A stretch of DNA of 40,516 bases from Saccoglossus kowalevskii (GCF_000003605.2 NW_003149769.1:28362-68877); one strand, 5' to 3'; shown: positions 12,801-27,800, counted from the first letter of the stretch. A program made the numbers and translations. The notes: generated by a model not told the origin, from the sequence alone.

Positions 12801-15800
12801 TGTGCGAGTGGCTTATAATAACGCTATAAGATTGATCTTTAGCCTTAAACGGGCTAGCAGCGCCAGTGGTAATTGCGTGAATAGAAATATTTTCAACTTT
12901 GAATCTCTTCAGCGCAAGGCATTATATAACTTCAGTCAGCGCCTACTTACGAGCGATAATGCTTTAATTCGTACTTGTGTCAACTCTGACAGTTTTTCTT
13001 ATCCAAATTTTGGACTAATCTTAGACGTTGTATTTATTAGTGTTCGTGTTTGTTATGTATTTAATATGGGACTTTTTTGGCCTGAAATAAAGGATTAATA
13101 ATAATAATAATAAAAAAAAAATTGTCCTGGTCAGAGTGTTTCCATGGTGGTCGCTAATTCTGAAAGCCAGCAAGCTTTCATCAAGTTGAAATAGACTATT
13201 GAAATTTGAGGACGCAAAGAATATAATTAACAAATTGGCATGCAGGTGCAAACCATTATGTAAACTATATCTGAAAAGGAACTTTTTACTCACAGCTAAC
13301 AGGACCAGAGCCAATGAACAAACTGTCGATATAGAAATCTTGAGCCAATTCTCTTCTAAAAGTTATTGACCGAATATCAAAGTAGGTACCACTTGGTAGT
13401 ATAGAATCAGTTTGCAATATATTTCCTAAATCAATACAAGTATGAAACCATTTACTGGAAGTAAAGAGTTGTATTATATTAGTCAAACTGTATGTTTATA
13501 AAATGTATATGTATATTTATATTATACACAATATTTACAGATTAACTAAAAGCTGTTACAGTATTAATTTTTCACTGAATTTATTTCTAGTGTACCGTAT
13601 TTTGTTTTTGAATTGTATTACTCATTACAAGTAATAACAGAAATGAGGTATGTATAGGTGTTAAAAATCTAAAACGAAATGGTGCAATCAAGTGAGAAAA
13701 TGGTACTAAATCTATTGTGAGGGTTATTATCATCGTATTGTCAAGACGTAATGTTGTAGTATTGTAGCACTGTAATTATTGACTGGTAAGTGCTGTATTA
13801 CAATAAATATTGCCTGATAAATGCTGAATTACAATAAATAAAATTAAAAAAAGTGTAGTGTAGTTTTTAATTCAAACTTTTTTGTTTTTGCTTTTCTTTT
13901 TCCCCCCTCACATTGTGTACATTTTGCCACTAGAACAGGTGCTACTTCAGCACTAGATGTTGTACCATTTTGTGCTAGTGTTACTCGCACTGACCACTTG
14001 TGTTGATTTTGACATCCATACATACATGCAGAAACCTGATTAACACTGATGTTTAAGTTTCAGCAACAAATATAACAATTCAATATTTGTTATCGTGACT
14101 GAGAATGTTGTTTCAGTTCACCACCATACGTATCACATGACCAGCTTACAACTATAAGGCCAAAAAAAAACTTATATTGCCCTCAAGTCGGAAAATTGAA
14201 AAATTGGATCGGATCGTGAAAACTAAGGGTATCGTAAATAGCCGAGGTATATAGGAATCAATCAAACGCACGCTCGATAATAAACACAAAAAAACGCGAC
14301 CCGATATTTCATATTTTTCGGTCGGCCGCCTACTGGTTGGCCTAACTGAACACCCCACCCCACAATTGACCCTCATCACAAATATGGCACCACTATTACG
14401 CCAACATCCTTTTCACAACTGCCACCACCACTTACCACATCATCCATAGCATCTAAACATGGATTGTGAAATGAAACTTACTCTGCATTAGAAGACACAA
14501 CAAAATCATCACCAAAATTATACCATCTGTCACGTTTTGTGCGCTGCAAATAAATATCAGTCCATGCCACATTCACTTCAAACTGTGGATATATAGCCCC
14601 TCTGTAAGCAAAGCAAAACTGGGGAAAAAAAAATCATCAGTTTTAATAGAGATGTGCACAGTTAATGATAATGCAACACGTTTTGTTGATGACAATCTTT
14701 GATAATAACTAAGCAAAGTTTTCATAAGCTGCTTGATTTTGATATGTACAATACAAACACCACAGATAAAGTTACAGGTATTTTCACTTAGGACTACAGT
14801 CATACCTCATTATAACGAAAAGCATTGGACCAATGTAAACAGTTCGTTATAACTGTAGTCCGTTATAACCAATTAGCCTCTTGAAGGGCGCTCTAAGCCC
14901 CCCCCCCCGATTTTAAAACGAAGTCAACACAAACCAAATACACACGAGACGCATACTTTCACACGAGAATACAGTTTTATTACCATTGTATGTTTATTAT
15001 TCTTCATGAAATACATAAAATATGTACATTTGCTATATATGTGGAGGTTGACTCGACTTTGACCCAAGACGAGTGTATCATGTCGATGGCATCTTTAATG
15101 TTGATAAGTGGCAGATTTTCACCGGCTTCAAAAGATAAAAGCATTCTCTCGACTATCTGTCTTCTGTAATGACTTGAAATTTCTTATAACACCCATATCC
15201 ATCGGCTGCAATTTCGATGTTATGTTTGGCGGCAAAACACAAATTTGATTGATGTCAGATTGCTGACAACAGGATGGACAGGAAAGTTGTTGACAAACAT
15301 CAACACTTTCCGTTTTTCAAGAATGAATTTTCTGTCTTGCTGCATAGTCGACAGGAAAGGTATCCAAGTTCACATTTTTAGAACACCTACATTTCTTTGA
15401 TTTACCAAGGACAAGCAGTTTCAACTTTTCTAAACCATCCATGTTAGCGCATCACTGTTATTTGCTCCTTGCTCTTTTAACCGCCAGAACAGCTCTCATT
15501 TTTAAAGGCTAGTGTCTGGCATGAGTCGAAAAAACAAATAGTCTAGTCCGCGTTGAACACATCTTTAGGGTGGTACGCTTCAAGCAAGTTAGGGTGTGAA
15601 GATGTCACCCACTCATCTACGGTAGTCTGAATAATGGATGCAGCCTTGCCACACACAGATTTAAATGTGATTACATGGAGACCTTTAAAACGTTCCAACC
15701 AGCCATTGCTAGCTTTAAATTCAGAAGGACCCAGTTTTTCTGCAAGATCTTCAGTTTTTGATTGTAATATTGGTCCTCCGATAGGAATATTTTGCGACCG

Positions 15801-18800
15801 TGCGGTGGTGAACCATTTTAGTAGCGCTTCCACCACATTATCGACAGCCGAGAAACAAAATCGTTTACAACTCATAGCTAGCTTGCTGTGTTCGAACATC
15901 TCTTTTATCTCACATTTTTTTTTTTAAATTCTCGAAAGCATACTCGGCTTGACATCAAACTTTGGGCAAAAATCACCATGACGAAGACCGGAATCAATAG
16001 TTTGAATCATTTTGACCTTGCAGTCAAGTGACACGGCACGGCGTTTAATAAGAGTGTTTATTAACATGGTGAAGTCAAAACTGAGAGTGAGTACATCCTT
16101 ATTTATTTATCCTTCTCCAAACCTCCAATTTTCACACTGTCTGTCTACTCATACTTTTCTGTGATTTGAGTTAATGTGACTTGGTGGTTTCCTGTCTGTC
16201 TTGCTGTTTACGTCAGCCATTCTCAACCACATGGATGTCATATTTCAACACTTTGCATCATTGTGTTCATTCAAAATAAATCACACCCATAATTTTGTGT
16301 GATTTTATAGTCAGACAAGCATTGACTGGACAGGTTGATTGTACGCAAACAGTCTTGTGTGCATTGTTTATTATGCATCACAAGGAATCTTGGCCACATG
16401 CTATGATCGTAATTATTGAAGCCACTCTGGCATTTGTTCAATATCAATATAAATATACACAACCCATTGTGCTCAGGTGAAAAACAAGTCGCTGTAACCA
16501 GGTTTTTGCAGTAAGCATTCTGGTTACAAATAATGCCCATTGTTACAAATAATGCCCATTGCATAGGAAAGCATTTCAAACGGAACCTTTGTTGTTCGTT
16601 CGTTGTAACCAGTTTTTCATTATAACCAAGTTTGTACTAATGAGGTTTGACTGTAGAATCAATAAGTGGTTCTATTTCATTGTCACAAGGATGGGATGAT
16701 CTTGCCTGACTTGTGTACCACACATTGCTTTCTCTCATTGTTTAATCTATTCAATTATTAGTATTAAAATCAACACAATCCAAGTAAAGCACTAATGACT
16801 TACAGTGTTATACACTGAAACAGGAAACCCATATTCACCAGGAGCTACATAAATATTGGTTGGATTCTTCAAAGAAGTCTGTCCACAAAATGGCTCTTCA
16901 TCTTGAACTCTCTCACCAGTTTCATATAAACCAATATCATTTTCAAAATCATCTAGGAACCAAGTTGGGGCTGTCTGGGTTTCTAAACACTGTACACTGA
17001 ACATTTTGAGTAGGGCACTTTGCATCTAGAAAAAAAATTGAACTCATTGGATAAGCTATTGTCATCATCATCAAGTTTCATGTCTATGCTGCAAGGTTCT
17101 GCTGACTATTGCTACTGGGAAGAAATTATCGCAAAAAATCTGCTGACCACTGTTACTGGGAGATATGACAAATCGCAAAAAATCTGCTGACCACAGTTAC
17201 TGGGAGTTATGACATGTCACAGGAAATCTGCTGACCACTGTTACTGGGAGTTATGACACGTCTTGCTGACCAGTGTTACTGGGAGTTATGACATGTCTTG
17301 CTGACCAGTGTTACTGGGAGTTATGACATGTCACAGGAAATCAGACGACTAATTGTTACTGGGAGTTGTGACATATCACAGGAAATCAGACAACTAATTG
17401 TTACTGAGAGTTATGACATATGTCAAAGGAAATCAGATGACTAATTGTTACTGGGAGTTGTGACATATGTCACAGGAAATCAGATGACTAATAGTTACTG
17501 GGAGTTATGACATGTCATAGGAAATCAGATGACTATTGTTACTAGGAGTTATGACATGTCACAGGAAATCAGATGACTAATTGGTATTGGGAGTTGTGAC
17601 ATGCCACAGGATAGTTGCTGACCATTGTTACTGGGAGTTATGACATGTCAGGAAATCAGATGACTATAATAGTTACTGGGAGTTGTGACATGTCACAGGA
17701 AATCTGCTGACCACTGTTACTGGGAGTTATGACATGTCACAGGAAATCAGACGACTATTGTTACTAGGAGTTGTGACATGCCACAGGATAGTTGCTGACC
17801 ATTGTTACTGGAAGTTATGACATGTCAGGAAATCAGATGACTATAATAGTTACTGGGAGTTGTGACATGTCACTGGAAATTCAGCTAAAAATTGTTATTG
17901 GGAGCCATAACATATACCACAAGAAATCTGATGACCAGTGTTACTTACCTCAGCAACCTCAGATGATAGTGACAGAAGATCCGACTCAATCCCATCATAC
18001 ACAAATTGAAACACATCTTCAGTGAAGAGTGTGACACTCTGGAATGGAAAAAATAAAAATAATATTTGATGATGAGATAAACAGATTTTAGCCAGAGAGG
18101 GAGGTTACAAAAGTAGCTATGATAGTGAAAATGGTCGAAGATCAACTTACAGTGTTTTTGTACTATATTCCTACACTCACCTGAATCTCTTGTTTTGTCA
18201 CAGACGATATTTGTATTCTCTGAAATTCATTCACAGCAGATTCAACCTGGCTATGTACAAATGGAGTATCATCAACCAAGACCCCTATCTTTACAGAGTC
18301 TACACCAGAGTATTCCCTATGCAATGCTTCAATATAATACTTAGTGCCACCAGTGAGAGAGAATAATTCAGATTTCTGTTCATCATATCTAAACCAATTT
18401 GATGTAGGTGAAGAACAGGAAGCAATCAGTTGCTGTAAAAAAAAATACAAATGAGGAACAGAACAGCAGTTGGTTTGTCAATTAAGTGATACAAACAAGA
18501 AATAAAATACATTGTTTACACAAAAGTACTTAGCACGACGACTGAAGGAAGTACGATTCTTGTAACTGACAATAATTTTTCTTTAAATTGGTAATAGTAC
18601 CCTAAAAAATGAAAGGCCTTAATTTGGTTATAAAATAGATGTCACAAGCTGTTGAAAAATTACAGTCCGAAAAAAAGTTAGTAGTTGTTGAATGATAAAC
18701 TGAGCATTGACGGACTTTTTTTGGTGATAACAGCTCATTGTCGAAAAGGAAGTTTACCCATTCACGCTAGTTACAATAAACATTGTACTCTTGAATAGGC

Positions 18801-21800
18801 ATCAGTCACTAAGAAAAACTAATACTAGTATTAGACTCCATGAAAGATTGAAATGTTCGAAGGAGTATTGATGGTACTTCTAATTGAACAAATAAGTCTA
18901 CAAGACACTAATAGTATATACCTTATCACTCCTATTCTCAGTCTCACTGAAGTAGAGTTGAGCCTCATTATCAGCTACGATGAAGAATGTAAAGTCACTG
19001 TCATAAGGAGCCACAAAATATCCACTCAATCTGGAGACATAATTGTCACCGGCATCAGAACCAGACTCACTGGATCCATCAACAACAATCTCATCAAAAT
19101 ATCCAGATGACGAGTCATTCAGGGTTGCAATCTCACTAATACTGGTGGTGGAAAGATAAAACAAATCAATTCAAGGTGTTAATATAAGATGTCTGGCTCA
19201 GTCCTAGAATGAAAGCAGTGTTTTGCTAATCAATTCAAAACAACTAAATATTGTATATCATACATGTTGACAGTGGTGCCAGTCCACACCTCCCGGAGTA
19301 GTCCTCTATTTCCAGGATATGGTGACTGTGCTGCAGGCTGAGCTCCAGTCACACATGTGATGCTGGTTGTGGTGATGTCATCAATGATACAAGGAACACC
19401 TAAGAACAGGAATGTATCCAATGGTCAGATTCATCAAACTTACTCATGGCAGTTGACATGCTCATCATTTATCAACTTCTTTATATATTCCCAGGGGAGA
19501 AGGGGCCTTTCATAGAAAAGCTATACAGGTATAATGTACCACCCAATCAGATGTCTATTTAACAGTATGACTTCACCTACCTCCTACTAAAACTGTAGAA
19601 TCAGTATCAAAGTGTTTTCCTGTAATTGTCAAATGAGTCCCACCTTCAGTACTGCCAGCGCTTGGATCAACATTGATGATTTCTATAAAATTTTATTGGA
19701 ATGTAATCATGGAATAAAAAAACAAAAACAATGGCTCATCATATTTATGTTATTAAGTAGAACTAAAAAATAGTTTTCACTAGTATTTAGAAATATAAAA
19801 CTGTTTCTAGTAAAATCAAGAACAATTTGAATTAGGTTGTTTGCAGCGATAAAGTTGTAGATGTACTCACCAGCATGAGTCTGAAACATGTACAGCTTAT
19901 TTTGTGCACTGACTTTCAACAACTGGGTTAAAGCCAAGGAACGTCCATAACCAGAAACAATCAGAGATACATTCTGTGAGCCTGGAATGTAAAAATTTAT
20001 TTTCTATGTTTAAAAAGTCCATATTCACAAACTAATGTAGTTGTGGTAAACCCAGCAGTAGGATTGTTATTTTGAATATTACTGTAAAATCTGTATTAGA
20101 AACCACAGCTTGTATTGAAATAGTGCATTACAACAGAGGAGATGCAGTTTCTATTAGAGCATCTACACATATGAAAAATGATGAATTTTGAGTTCTCAAT
20201 TATTCAAAAGAATGGGTGGGGATACATACTTTGGATAATGGTGTTATGCTATATGATCGCATTGATACTGTAAACCGATTTTCACTTTTAGAAATTTTCA
20301 CAATTTTATAGCATTCATGAAGACAAAATTTCACAAAATTCACTGACACTTTTTTCACCAAAATAAAATTTCAAGAAATGTACCAACACCAGCCTGATTC
20401 ACGATTTTAGTCTCAATCATCAAAAGGGTCAATTTTCAGTGCAGTTTGCTTATTATATATTATAATTAAAAACAACATAAATGTAGTCACTTTATAATTT
20501 GGTACCTACCAATAAATGTACCTCCTGGACGACACTGGAAATTACCCCAAGTGCTATAATAACTATCAAGTGTGATACCATATCTAAAGAACAATAAAAT
20601 ATAAAACCCAAAAGTTAACATAAATTAGAATGCAATGTTATCTATCAGCTCTCTGCAATATAGTTTTTGTTAGTCGGGGAAAGTCACAAAATGTTGGGGC
20701 AACTTCATGTGATTTTTAGCATTCATTACACAAAAAATGGGCCACTGTACTAATCTGGTCAAAATCAAAGACGATCGCTGCTAAATTACCAGGGCTGACA
20801 ATATTTCTTATTAGAGACTAGTGACATTTTATCAACAGGGAGATATCTAAAAAATCAACAGAATTTGAAAATAGAGTTTCAGAAAAATCCTTGTCATATT
20901 TAGCTGATCTACTTTTGAGGATAATTACTGGATTTGCTCCACTAGTAGCACATGCACATGTGTAAATGACAGAGGTGTGTCGATGGTAAATTGAAGTCAT
21001 ATTTTTAATGAGTCAGTATACAATAAATGCAACTGTTGGTTTACATGCTCTTCTATTGGAGATGCGCTTCTAATATAGCAAATACATTAGTTGTCTTGTT
21101 CCAAAAGTGAACTGAGGTAAAGCCATCTAGTGAATATGAAGTCATCTTGTGAAATGAAGTAATCTAGTGATTTTTGAAAGCATATTTAATAAATATAAAG
21201 TCATCCAATGAAGTGAATTCATCTAATATAGTCATCTAATGCATACAAAGTAAAGCCATCTAGTGAATATTAAGTCATCTCGTGAAATGAAGTCATCTAG
21301 TGATTTATGAAAGCATATTTAATAAATATAAAGTCATCCAATGAAGTGAATTCATCTAATATTGTCATCTAATGAATACAAAGTAAAGCCATCTAGTGAA
21401 TATGAAGTCATCTCGTGAAATGAAGTCATCTAGTGATTTATGAAAGCATATTTAATAAATATAAAGTCATCCAATGAAGTGAATTCATCTAATATAGTCA
21501 TCTAATGAATACAATTAATTTAAAGCCATCTAGTGAATATGAAGTCATCTCGTGAAATGAAGTCATCTTGTGATTTATGAAAGCATATTTAATAAATATA
21601 AAGTCATCCAATGAAGTAAATTCATCTAATATAGTCATCTAATGAATACAAAGTAAAGCCATCTAGTGAATATGAAGTAATCTTGTGAAATGAAGTCATC
21701 TAGTGATTTATGAAAGCATATTTAAAAGGGAACTGCTCAGTCCTTTGGATTGCACCAAAGAATCATGGGACACTATTGTTAATGTTATTTACAATGTTAA

Positions 21801-24800
21801 TCTATATTTTGTTATCCATTGTTATTTTAATCCAGAAAGTAAATTTGTTGTGAGATTAGGCTTAACTGGAAGGTGCCCCTTTAATAAATATAAAATCATT
21901 CAATGAAGTAAATTTATCTAATATAGTCATCTAATGAATACAAAGTAAATCCACCTAGTGAATATGAAGTCATCTCGTGAAATGAAGTCATCCAGTGATT
22001 TATGAAAGCATATTTAATAAATATAAAGTCATCCAATGAAGTGAATTCATCTAATATAGTCATCTAATGAATACAAAGTGAAGCTATCTAGTGAATATGA
22101 AGTCATCTTGTGAAATGAAGTCATCCAGTGATTTATGAAAGCATATTTAATAAATATAAAGTCATCCAATGAAGTGAATTCATCTAATATAGTCATCTAA
22201 TGAATACAAAGTGAAGCTATCTAGTGATTACGAAAACATCTAGTGAAAGAAAGCAAATAGTGAATTTATCTAGTGAATACAAAGTGAAGTACCAGTATCT
22301 TGTGAAGTTATCCAGTGAATATGGAGTCATCTAGTGAACATGCAGTCATCTAATTAATACAAAGTTTCACTCACAGTTGTTCTTTCCCATTTTCATCTGT
22401 GTATAACAAGCTGCATTCTTGGCCTGTATTATATACTCTGCAAATCAAAGAGTTTAATTCAAATATAAGTACAAATGTATACAAAAAGCTCTCAACATCA
22501 CCTACCAAGGCAGAGGAACACTGGCCAATAATAGTCACTTGAAGACTAAAAATCCAAATACCATACACGCATGCCCTTGCATAAATGATACAACTGTCCA
22601 AAGTCTGGGGAAAAAGTTATTGACTGTTTTTTGTTTTTTTTTTGCACAGCGCACATGCTGACCATGAAAAATCATGTTGTCTGGCTTTCTGGGATTTTAT
22701 ATTTAAATACATTTGATTTTGTTCATGTTTGAAAGATGTCATACTGTTTCAAAAGAATGCACCTTGGATTTCAGCTCATAATTATATGAAGGCATTTTCA
22801 TGAAAACCTGTGATAGGGCTGCTGTGGACATGCACCTAGTAGACGCTCCCGTTATAGAACATAATGCACCAAGAGACGTATGCCTCAATATTCTATTCCC
22901 TGTAGGTTAGGGGTCCATAAATTTCAAAGGGTTTTTGTTAAGGCAGTGACTATTCGCCCTGCAACTGTGCGAATAACCAATCTATTTCCACCATTCGCCC
23001 TGCGGCTGTGCGAATAACAGATCTATATCCACCATTTGCCCTGCGGCTGTGCGAATAACAGATCTATATCCACCATTTGCCCTGCGGCTGTGCGAATAAC
23101 AGATCTATTTCCACCATTCGTTCTGCGGCTGTGCGAATAACAGATCAATTTTCATCATTCGCCCTGCGGCTGTGCGAATAACAGATCTATTTCCACTATT
23201 TGCCCCACAGCTGTGCAAATAACCAATCTATTTTCACTATTCGCCCTCCGGCTGTGCGAATAACAGATCTATTTCCACTATTCGCCTCGCGGCTGATAAA
23301 ATTATCAAACTCTTGATTTAAAAACAGAGAAGTTTCACCAACCGGAGACAGCGACTGGTGTACCGCCATCCCAAGCTCTTGAATGCGCGTGAGCAGTAGC
23401 AAACATCCTAAGTGCGGATTTTGATTTCATGGTACAATGACGTCACTCGTAATCTTGCATTATTTTATTGGTGCATGGCCATGTCACATGTACGTTATGT
23501 TTGAAAAAATTAACATTTGTATTTTAAACAATTTTATAATTAAGACCGAATAGTAGAAATACAAAGGGCACTGAAAAATGGAGAAAAAAAGATAGGCAAA
23601 AATAATCCTACTGGGATTCGAACTGGGACCCGGTTTAGATGTTAAGAAGCTACTCAGTATTTGTTGCTTTTCAGAGTTGAATTTTTGCTACTTGAAAACT
23701 ATCAAAGCCATTACAACAATAGAAGAGATGTGATTGGCTATATATGCTCAATTTCATAATATGTGATTCCATTGGTTGATTTGACAGCTGGGCGAATAGT
23801 GGTAATAGATCTGTTTGGTTAAAAAACAGTAGTCCTCGCATCGTGTCGCGCCACGTCACGTTCTGTTCGGTAACGGACTCATAGCGACGTAAACAAAGCG
23901 TGTAAACTAAAATACATGGTTTGTTCACATAAATTTCTGATACGCCCTGCATGACAACTAAAGTGTGGTGATCGTGACTCATGGTAGCTGTGGATTCATA
24001 GCCCTATGTTGCCGACCGCATTATTTACGTGACTGACTCTGGCCGGCCCATAGGACTATGGGGCCTTGTGCGACTGAATACCGGTTAAAATCTACATGCC
24101 AAATTTGGTCGTCGCGAAAATCACATTTTAAGACCTTCGAAAGTACTCACTATGTTTATTTACTTCCAAACAATGACCAGAACCTATTTGCGCTGTGAAA
24201 TGATGACGGTGGTCATAAAAAATTGACTTTATTTACCGTACACCGAGTCGCAGAAAAATAACAAGACGAAAGACGCCATTTTGGACCACAGAGTTACGCG
24301 AGACCTATAGCAAATTACGTGAGACCTATAATTTTGTACCACGTGACCGAAATCAGTAGATAAATTGCGTTTATGCAACTAGTTTCTATTATTAAACAAA
24401 AATCATACAATTATAAATACTGTATGTGATTGCTTTGTTGGAACAATTAGAATAACGGGAAGAGTGAGTTTTATTCTTCCACCACTGTATCACATGACCG
24501 CCAAACGAGATTACATTTATTCTGCGCTAGGGAGTGTGGGATGTCAATGGCTGTCGTTTTCTCGTAATTTGCTTGGTTTCCGCGGTAATTGTAAAATATC
24601 ACAAATTATTGCATATTTATAAACACAAATTGCAAACAAAAGTTTGTATGTTATTCATCCAGCTATCAATTCACAATAAAGGTATGTCACACCATCGTAA
24701 TCGAAAGCAAAAGCGATTTAATTTACGTATGCCAGATTTCTGTTTTTAAACGGTGATAGATCCCGTAGCTCTATGTTCGACGTACAACAACAAAATTAAA

Positions 24801-27800
24801 AAAAAGACGTCCAAATGAAATTGTTAGGGCGAAATTCGATTGTAGGTCGCACCAAAGAGCTACGGAACCGCAGCTAGACTCATGGCGGCGTACACAACGC
24901 ATGTAAAATACATTGTTTGTTAACTTCGAACACGCGCTGCGCGACGACCATCAGCCTTTAAGTTTCAAGGGATTGAAACATTGTTATTTAATGATTTACC
25001 AGCGTAATATTCAAAAGGGCGACGTGGACCAAAGTCCGCACTCTTCGTCCACACCAACGCCACGAATATGTTTCAATAAATATTTTTTCTGTAGATCTCG
25101 AATATTTGGATCAGAAATTATCGTCAGGTCCGAGAGTGAGCGAACGATTCTCAGCGGCTTCCGGATTTAATACAACGTCGAACCTCAAACCCATACGGAC
25201 TTACATGTTAACTTATAACTAGCCATCCACCACTAGCCTGGCAGATATGGTTCATGAATACAGTGAATAAAGCAATGAAAATAGTGTAAATCCCAGAGAA
25301 CCTGCACACAACTTTAAAGTTTCCGCCATCTTGTTCTTTGTAATGCATTGAATTGTGGGTATCTGGAGAACTTCCGTAGTGCAAATGAATTACGCACTAA
25401 TATGTTTCTGGTCAGCTTGCGGAGCTATTTTTCCACTCATTTCGTCACTGTACAGCTACTCAGTAGACGAATTGTCGAAACCTGCAGAATTTGTGCCCTT
25501 CAGTTTTGTTTCAGTTTTGAAAATTAATTTTACCAGATTTTTGTTTACCTGGCCACAGTCCCCTCACAAAGGGACTCAATCTGATTAAAATCTGATGTAG
25601 TGTACGGGCTTTAATTATTTTGGCTATAAACTTATTTTAATTTTATTTTTTATTACTTTTGTTATTAATGCCCTTTTATTTTATTTTATTTTATTATTTT
25701 ACTTTGATTTTGATTTTGTGATTTTTTTAATTCCGCCCTACCTACATCTGAGCCGATGCCTATGTAACGAGATTTCAACGAGACCCACTATCGACGATTT
25801 TAGTCAACGAATCACAGACCTCCTTCTATGGCGCACATGATGACGTCACCGGGCGGAGTCGGGTGGCAAACACTCAAATAAAATGGTGGATTACACCGAC
25901 GTTAGCGACCGAGAATAACACGGCTTTACGGTAAGTTTATCATTGTCAAATGCAACGAAAGTCATTTTGATGTTAATATTGTGGCTCGAATGGTTCGACT
26001 TTAGATCGTTATTTTGCATAGTTATTCTGGGAGTGACGATTTTGTTTCCACCGTTTCGACCGAACACTAGTGTCTTTTNNNNNNNNNNNNNNNNNNNNNN
26101 NNNNNNNNNNNNNNNNNNNNNNNNNNNNNNNNNNNNNNNNNNNNNNNNNNNNNNNNNNNNNNNNNNNNNNNNNNNNNNNNNNNNNNNNNNNNNNNNNNNN
26201 NNNNNNNNNNNNNNNNNNNNNNNNNNNNNNNNNNNNNNNNNNNNNNNNNNNNNNNNNNNNNNNNNNNNNNNNNNNNNNNNNNNNNNNNNNNNNNNNNNNN
26301 NNNNNNNNNNNNNNNNNNNNNNNNNNNNNNNNNNNNNNNNNNNNNNNNNNNNNNNNNNNNNNNNNNNNNNNNNNNNNNNNNNNNNNNNNNNNNNNNNNNN
26401 NNNNNNNNNNNATAAAGGACTTTAATTAGCATGTGCATTTTATAACTGGCGCCAGCCGCAATAGATAAAAAAAATGAATAACTTTTCTACCTTAAAAACG
26501 CAGGAACATTCTGATTCTCTTCGTTAGTTAAAACATAGTTATCAGTAAAGATTTGACCTCTGACATCCAAAATAGTACCTTAAGATTAAACCAATCAAAA
26601 TTAATTTGGTTATGTACAAGTCACGTGCAAATTCAAAAACAAAAAATCTCTTTTTGCCACGTTTGATGAATAATGACTAATAATACTTTCGTTCAAATAT
26701 CTGAAATATTGGTCTATTTCCCCCCAATAAATATATGTGATCGAACTTGCCATCACAAGAAGGCAGACATTCTACAACAATATAGAAGTTATAAAAACAA
26801 TTTTACTTAGTACCTGGCACGATGATCGATGGTGTTACTGAAAGAATTTTCGGCGACCTGTCTAAGGAATACTGTAAAAAAAAAATACATTCAAGATATC
26901 AACTACACGCATGTATATCATGATTTTTACTCTTATGTAAAACAGCGCCCTCTGTTGACGAATTGGTAAAACCGTGTGTCCCGTTGGATATTATATAAAA
27001 AAAATCGCTCCTCCGCCAAATATTTGAAAACAACAATTTGAAGCATTTTTTGCGAGGCCTAACATACCGTGAAAGTGCAATATTCCATATCGTCACAATA
27101 TTGTCCCCCAATATCTTCAATGAATACTCCGTCGACCGCCACACGGATTGTATAGCTTCCTGGGGATGCTCTTCTGTATCACGACAAAGAAACACACAGC
27201 ATAGAATAATTAATAACTTAGCATAATGCAGGAAATGTTACTACATCCAGTAAAACAATGCTCGATAAATTATTTTAAATTCCGACGTCATCATTGATGA
27301 TATCGTCGAAAGATGTATTCTGATATAATCGACAAACTTCAAAACCGTATTTCCCTGACTGCCAAGGAGTGAGTGAATATACCCAGACGCCTATCTTCAC
27401 GGAGTGTCCTCCTGTGAACGACGTCGATACACATGCACAACTAAATAAACCCCGTTTCTCACCAAGTGTGAATTATTTAACGGTCGATAATTTTGGGATC
27501 AACTTTCACCAATAATCAATAAGTCAGCGAATCTCTGTTCTGAGCAATAATTCAAACTATCTGACTGTTCAACTATTTGATCACGTGATTCTGAAGACAC
27601 TCAAGTGTGGATATCCTCGGGGACGGACATCCGGGCATTTTCTACCGCCTGGCAACCCTCGCGGTGAAAACAAAGACCAAAAACTCACAGAAAACGGTAC
27701 TTTGCGATGGTTGATGAGAGTCCCCTGAACAGTGTAACAAGATTAGCCCTACGTGTGTAACATATATGAATTTGGTTGTTCAGGGTTACTTCAAAGTTGA

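Noticed and set aside
21116-22372. Regularly spaced repeats that might suggest a CRISPR array
   Set aside because: Eukaryotic intronic satellite: the units are contiguous and there are no unique spacers between conserved repeats.
23613-23623. AGTTCGAATCC on the minus strand, close to the tRNA/SINE B box
   Set aside because: The flanking bases cannot form a T-arm (both sides read CCCAG) and no cloverleaf or good A box is found.
24534-25588. Three plus-strand open frames of 71-85 codons
   Set aside because: No family resemblance, no matching splice phases, and the composition equals the surrounding intron.
25943-26438. Long open frames on both strands
   Set aside because: They consist almost entirely of N from the assembly gap.
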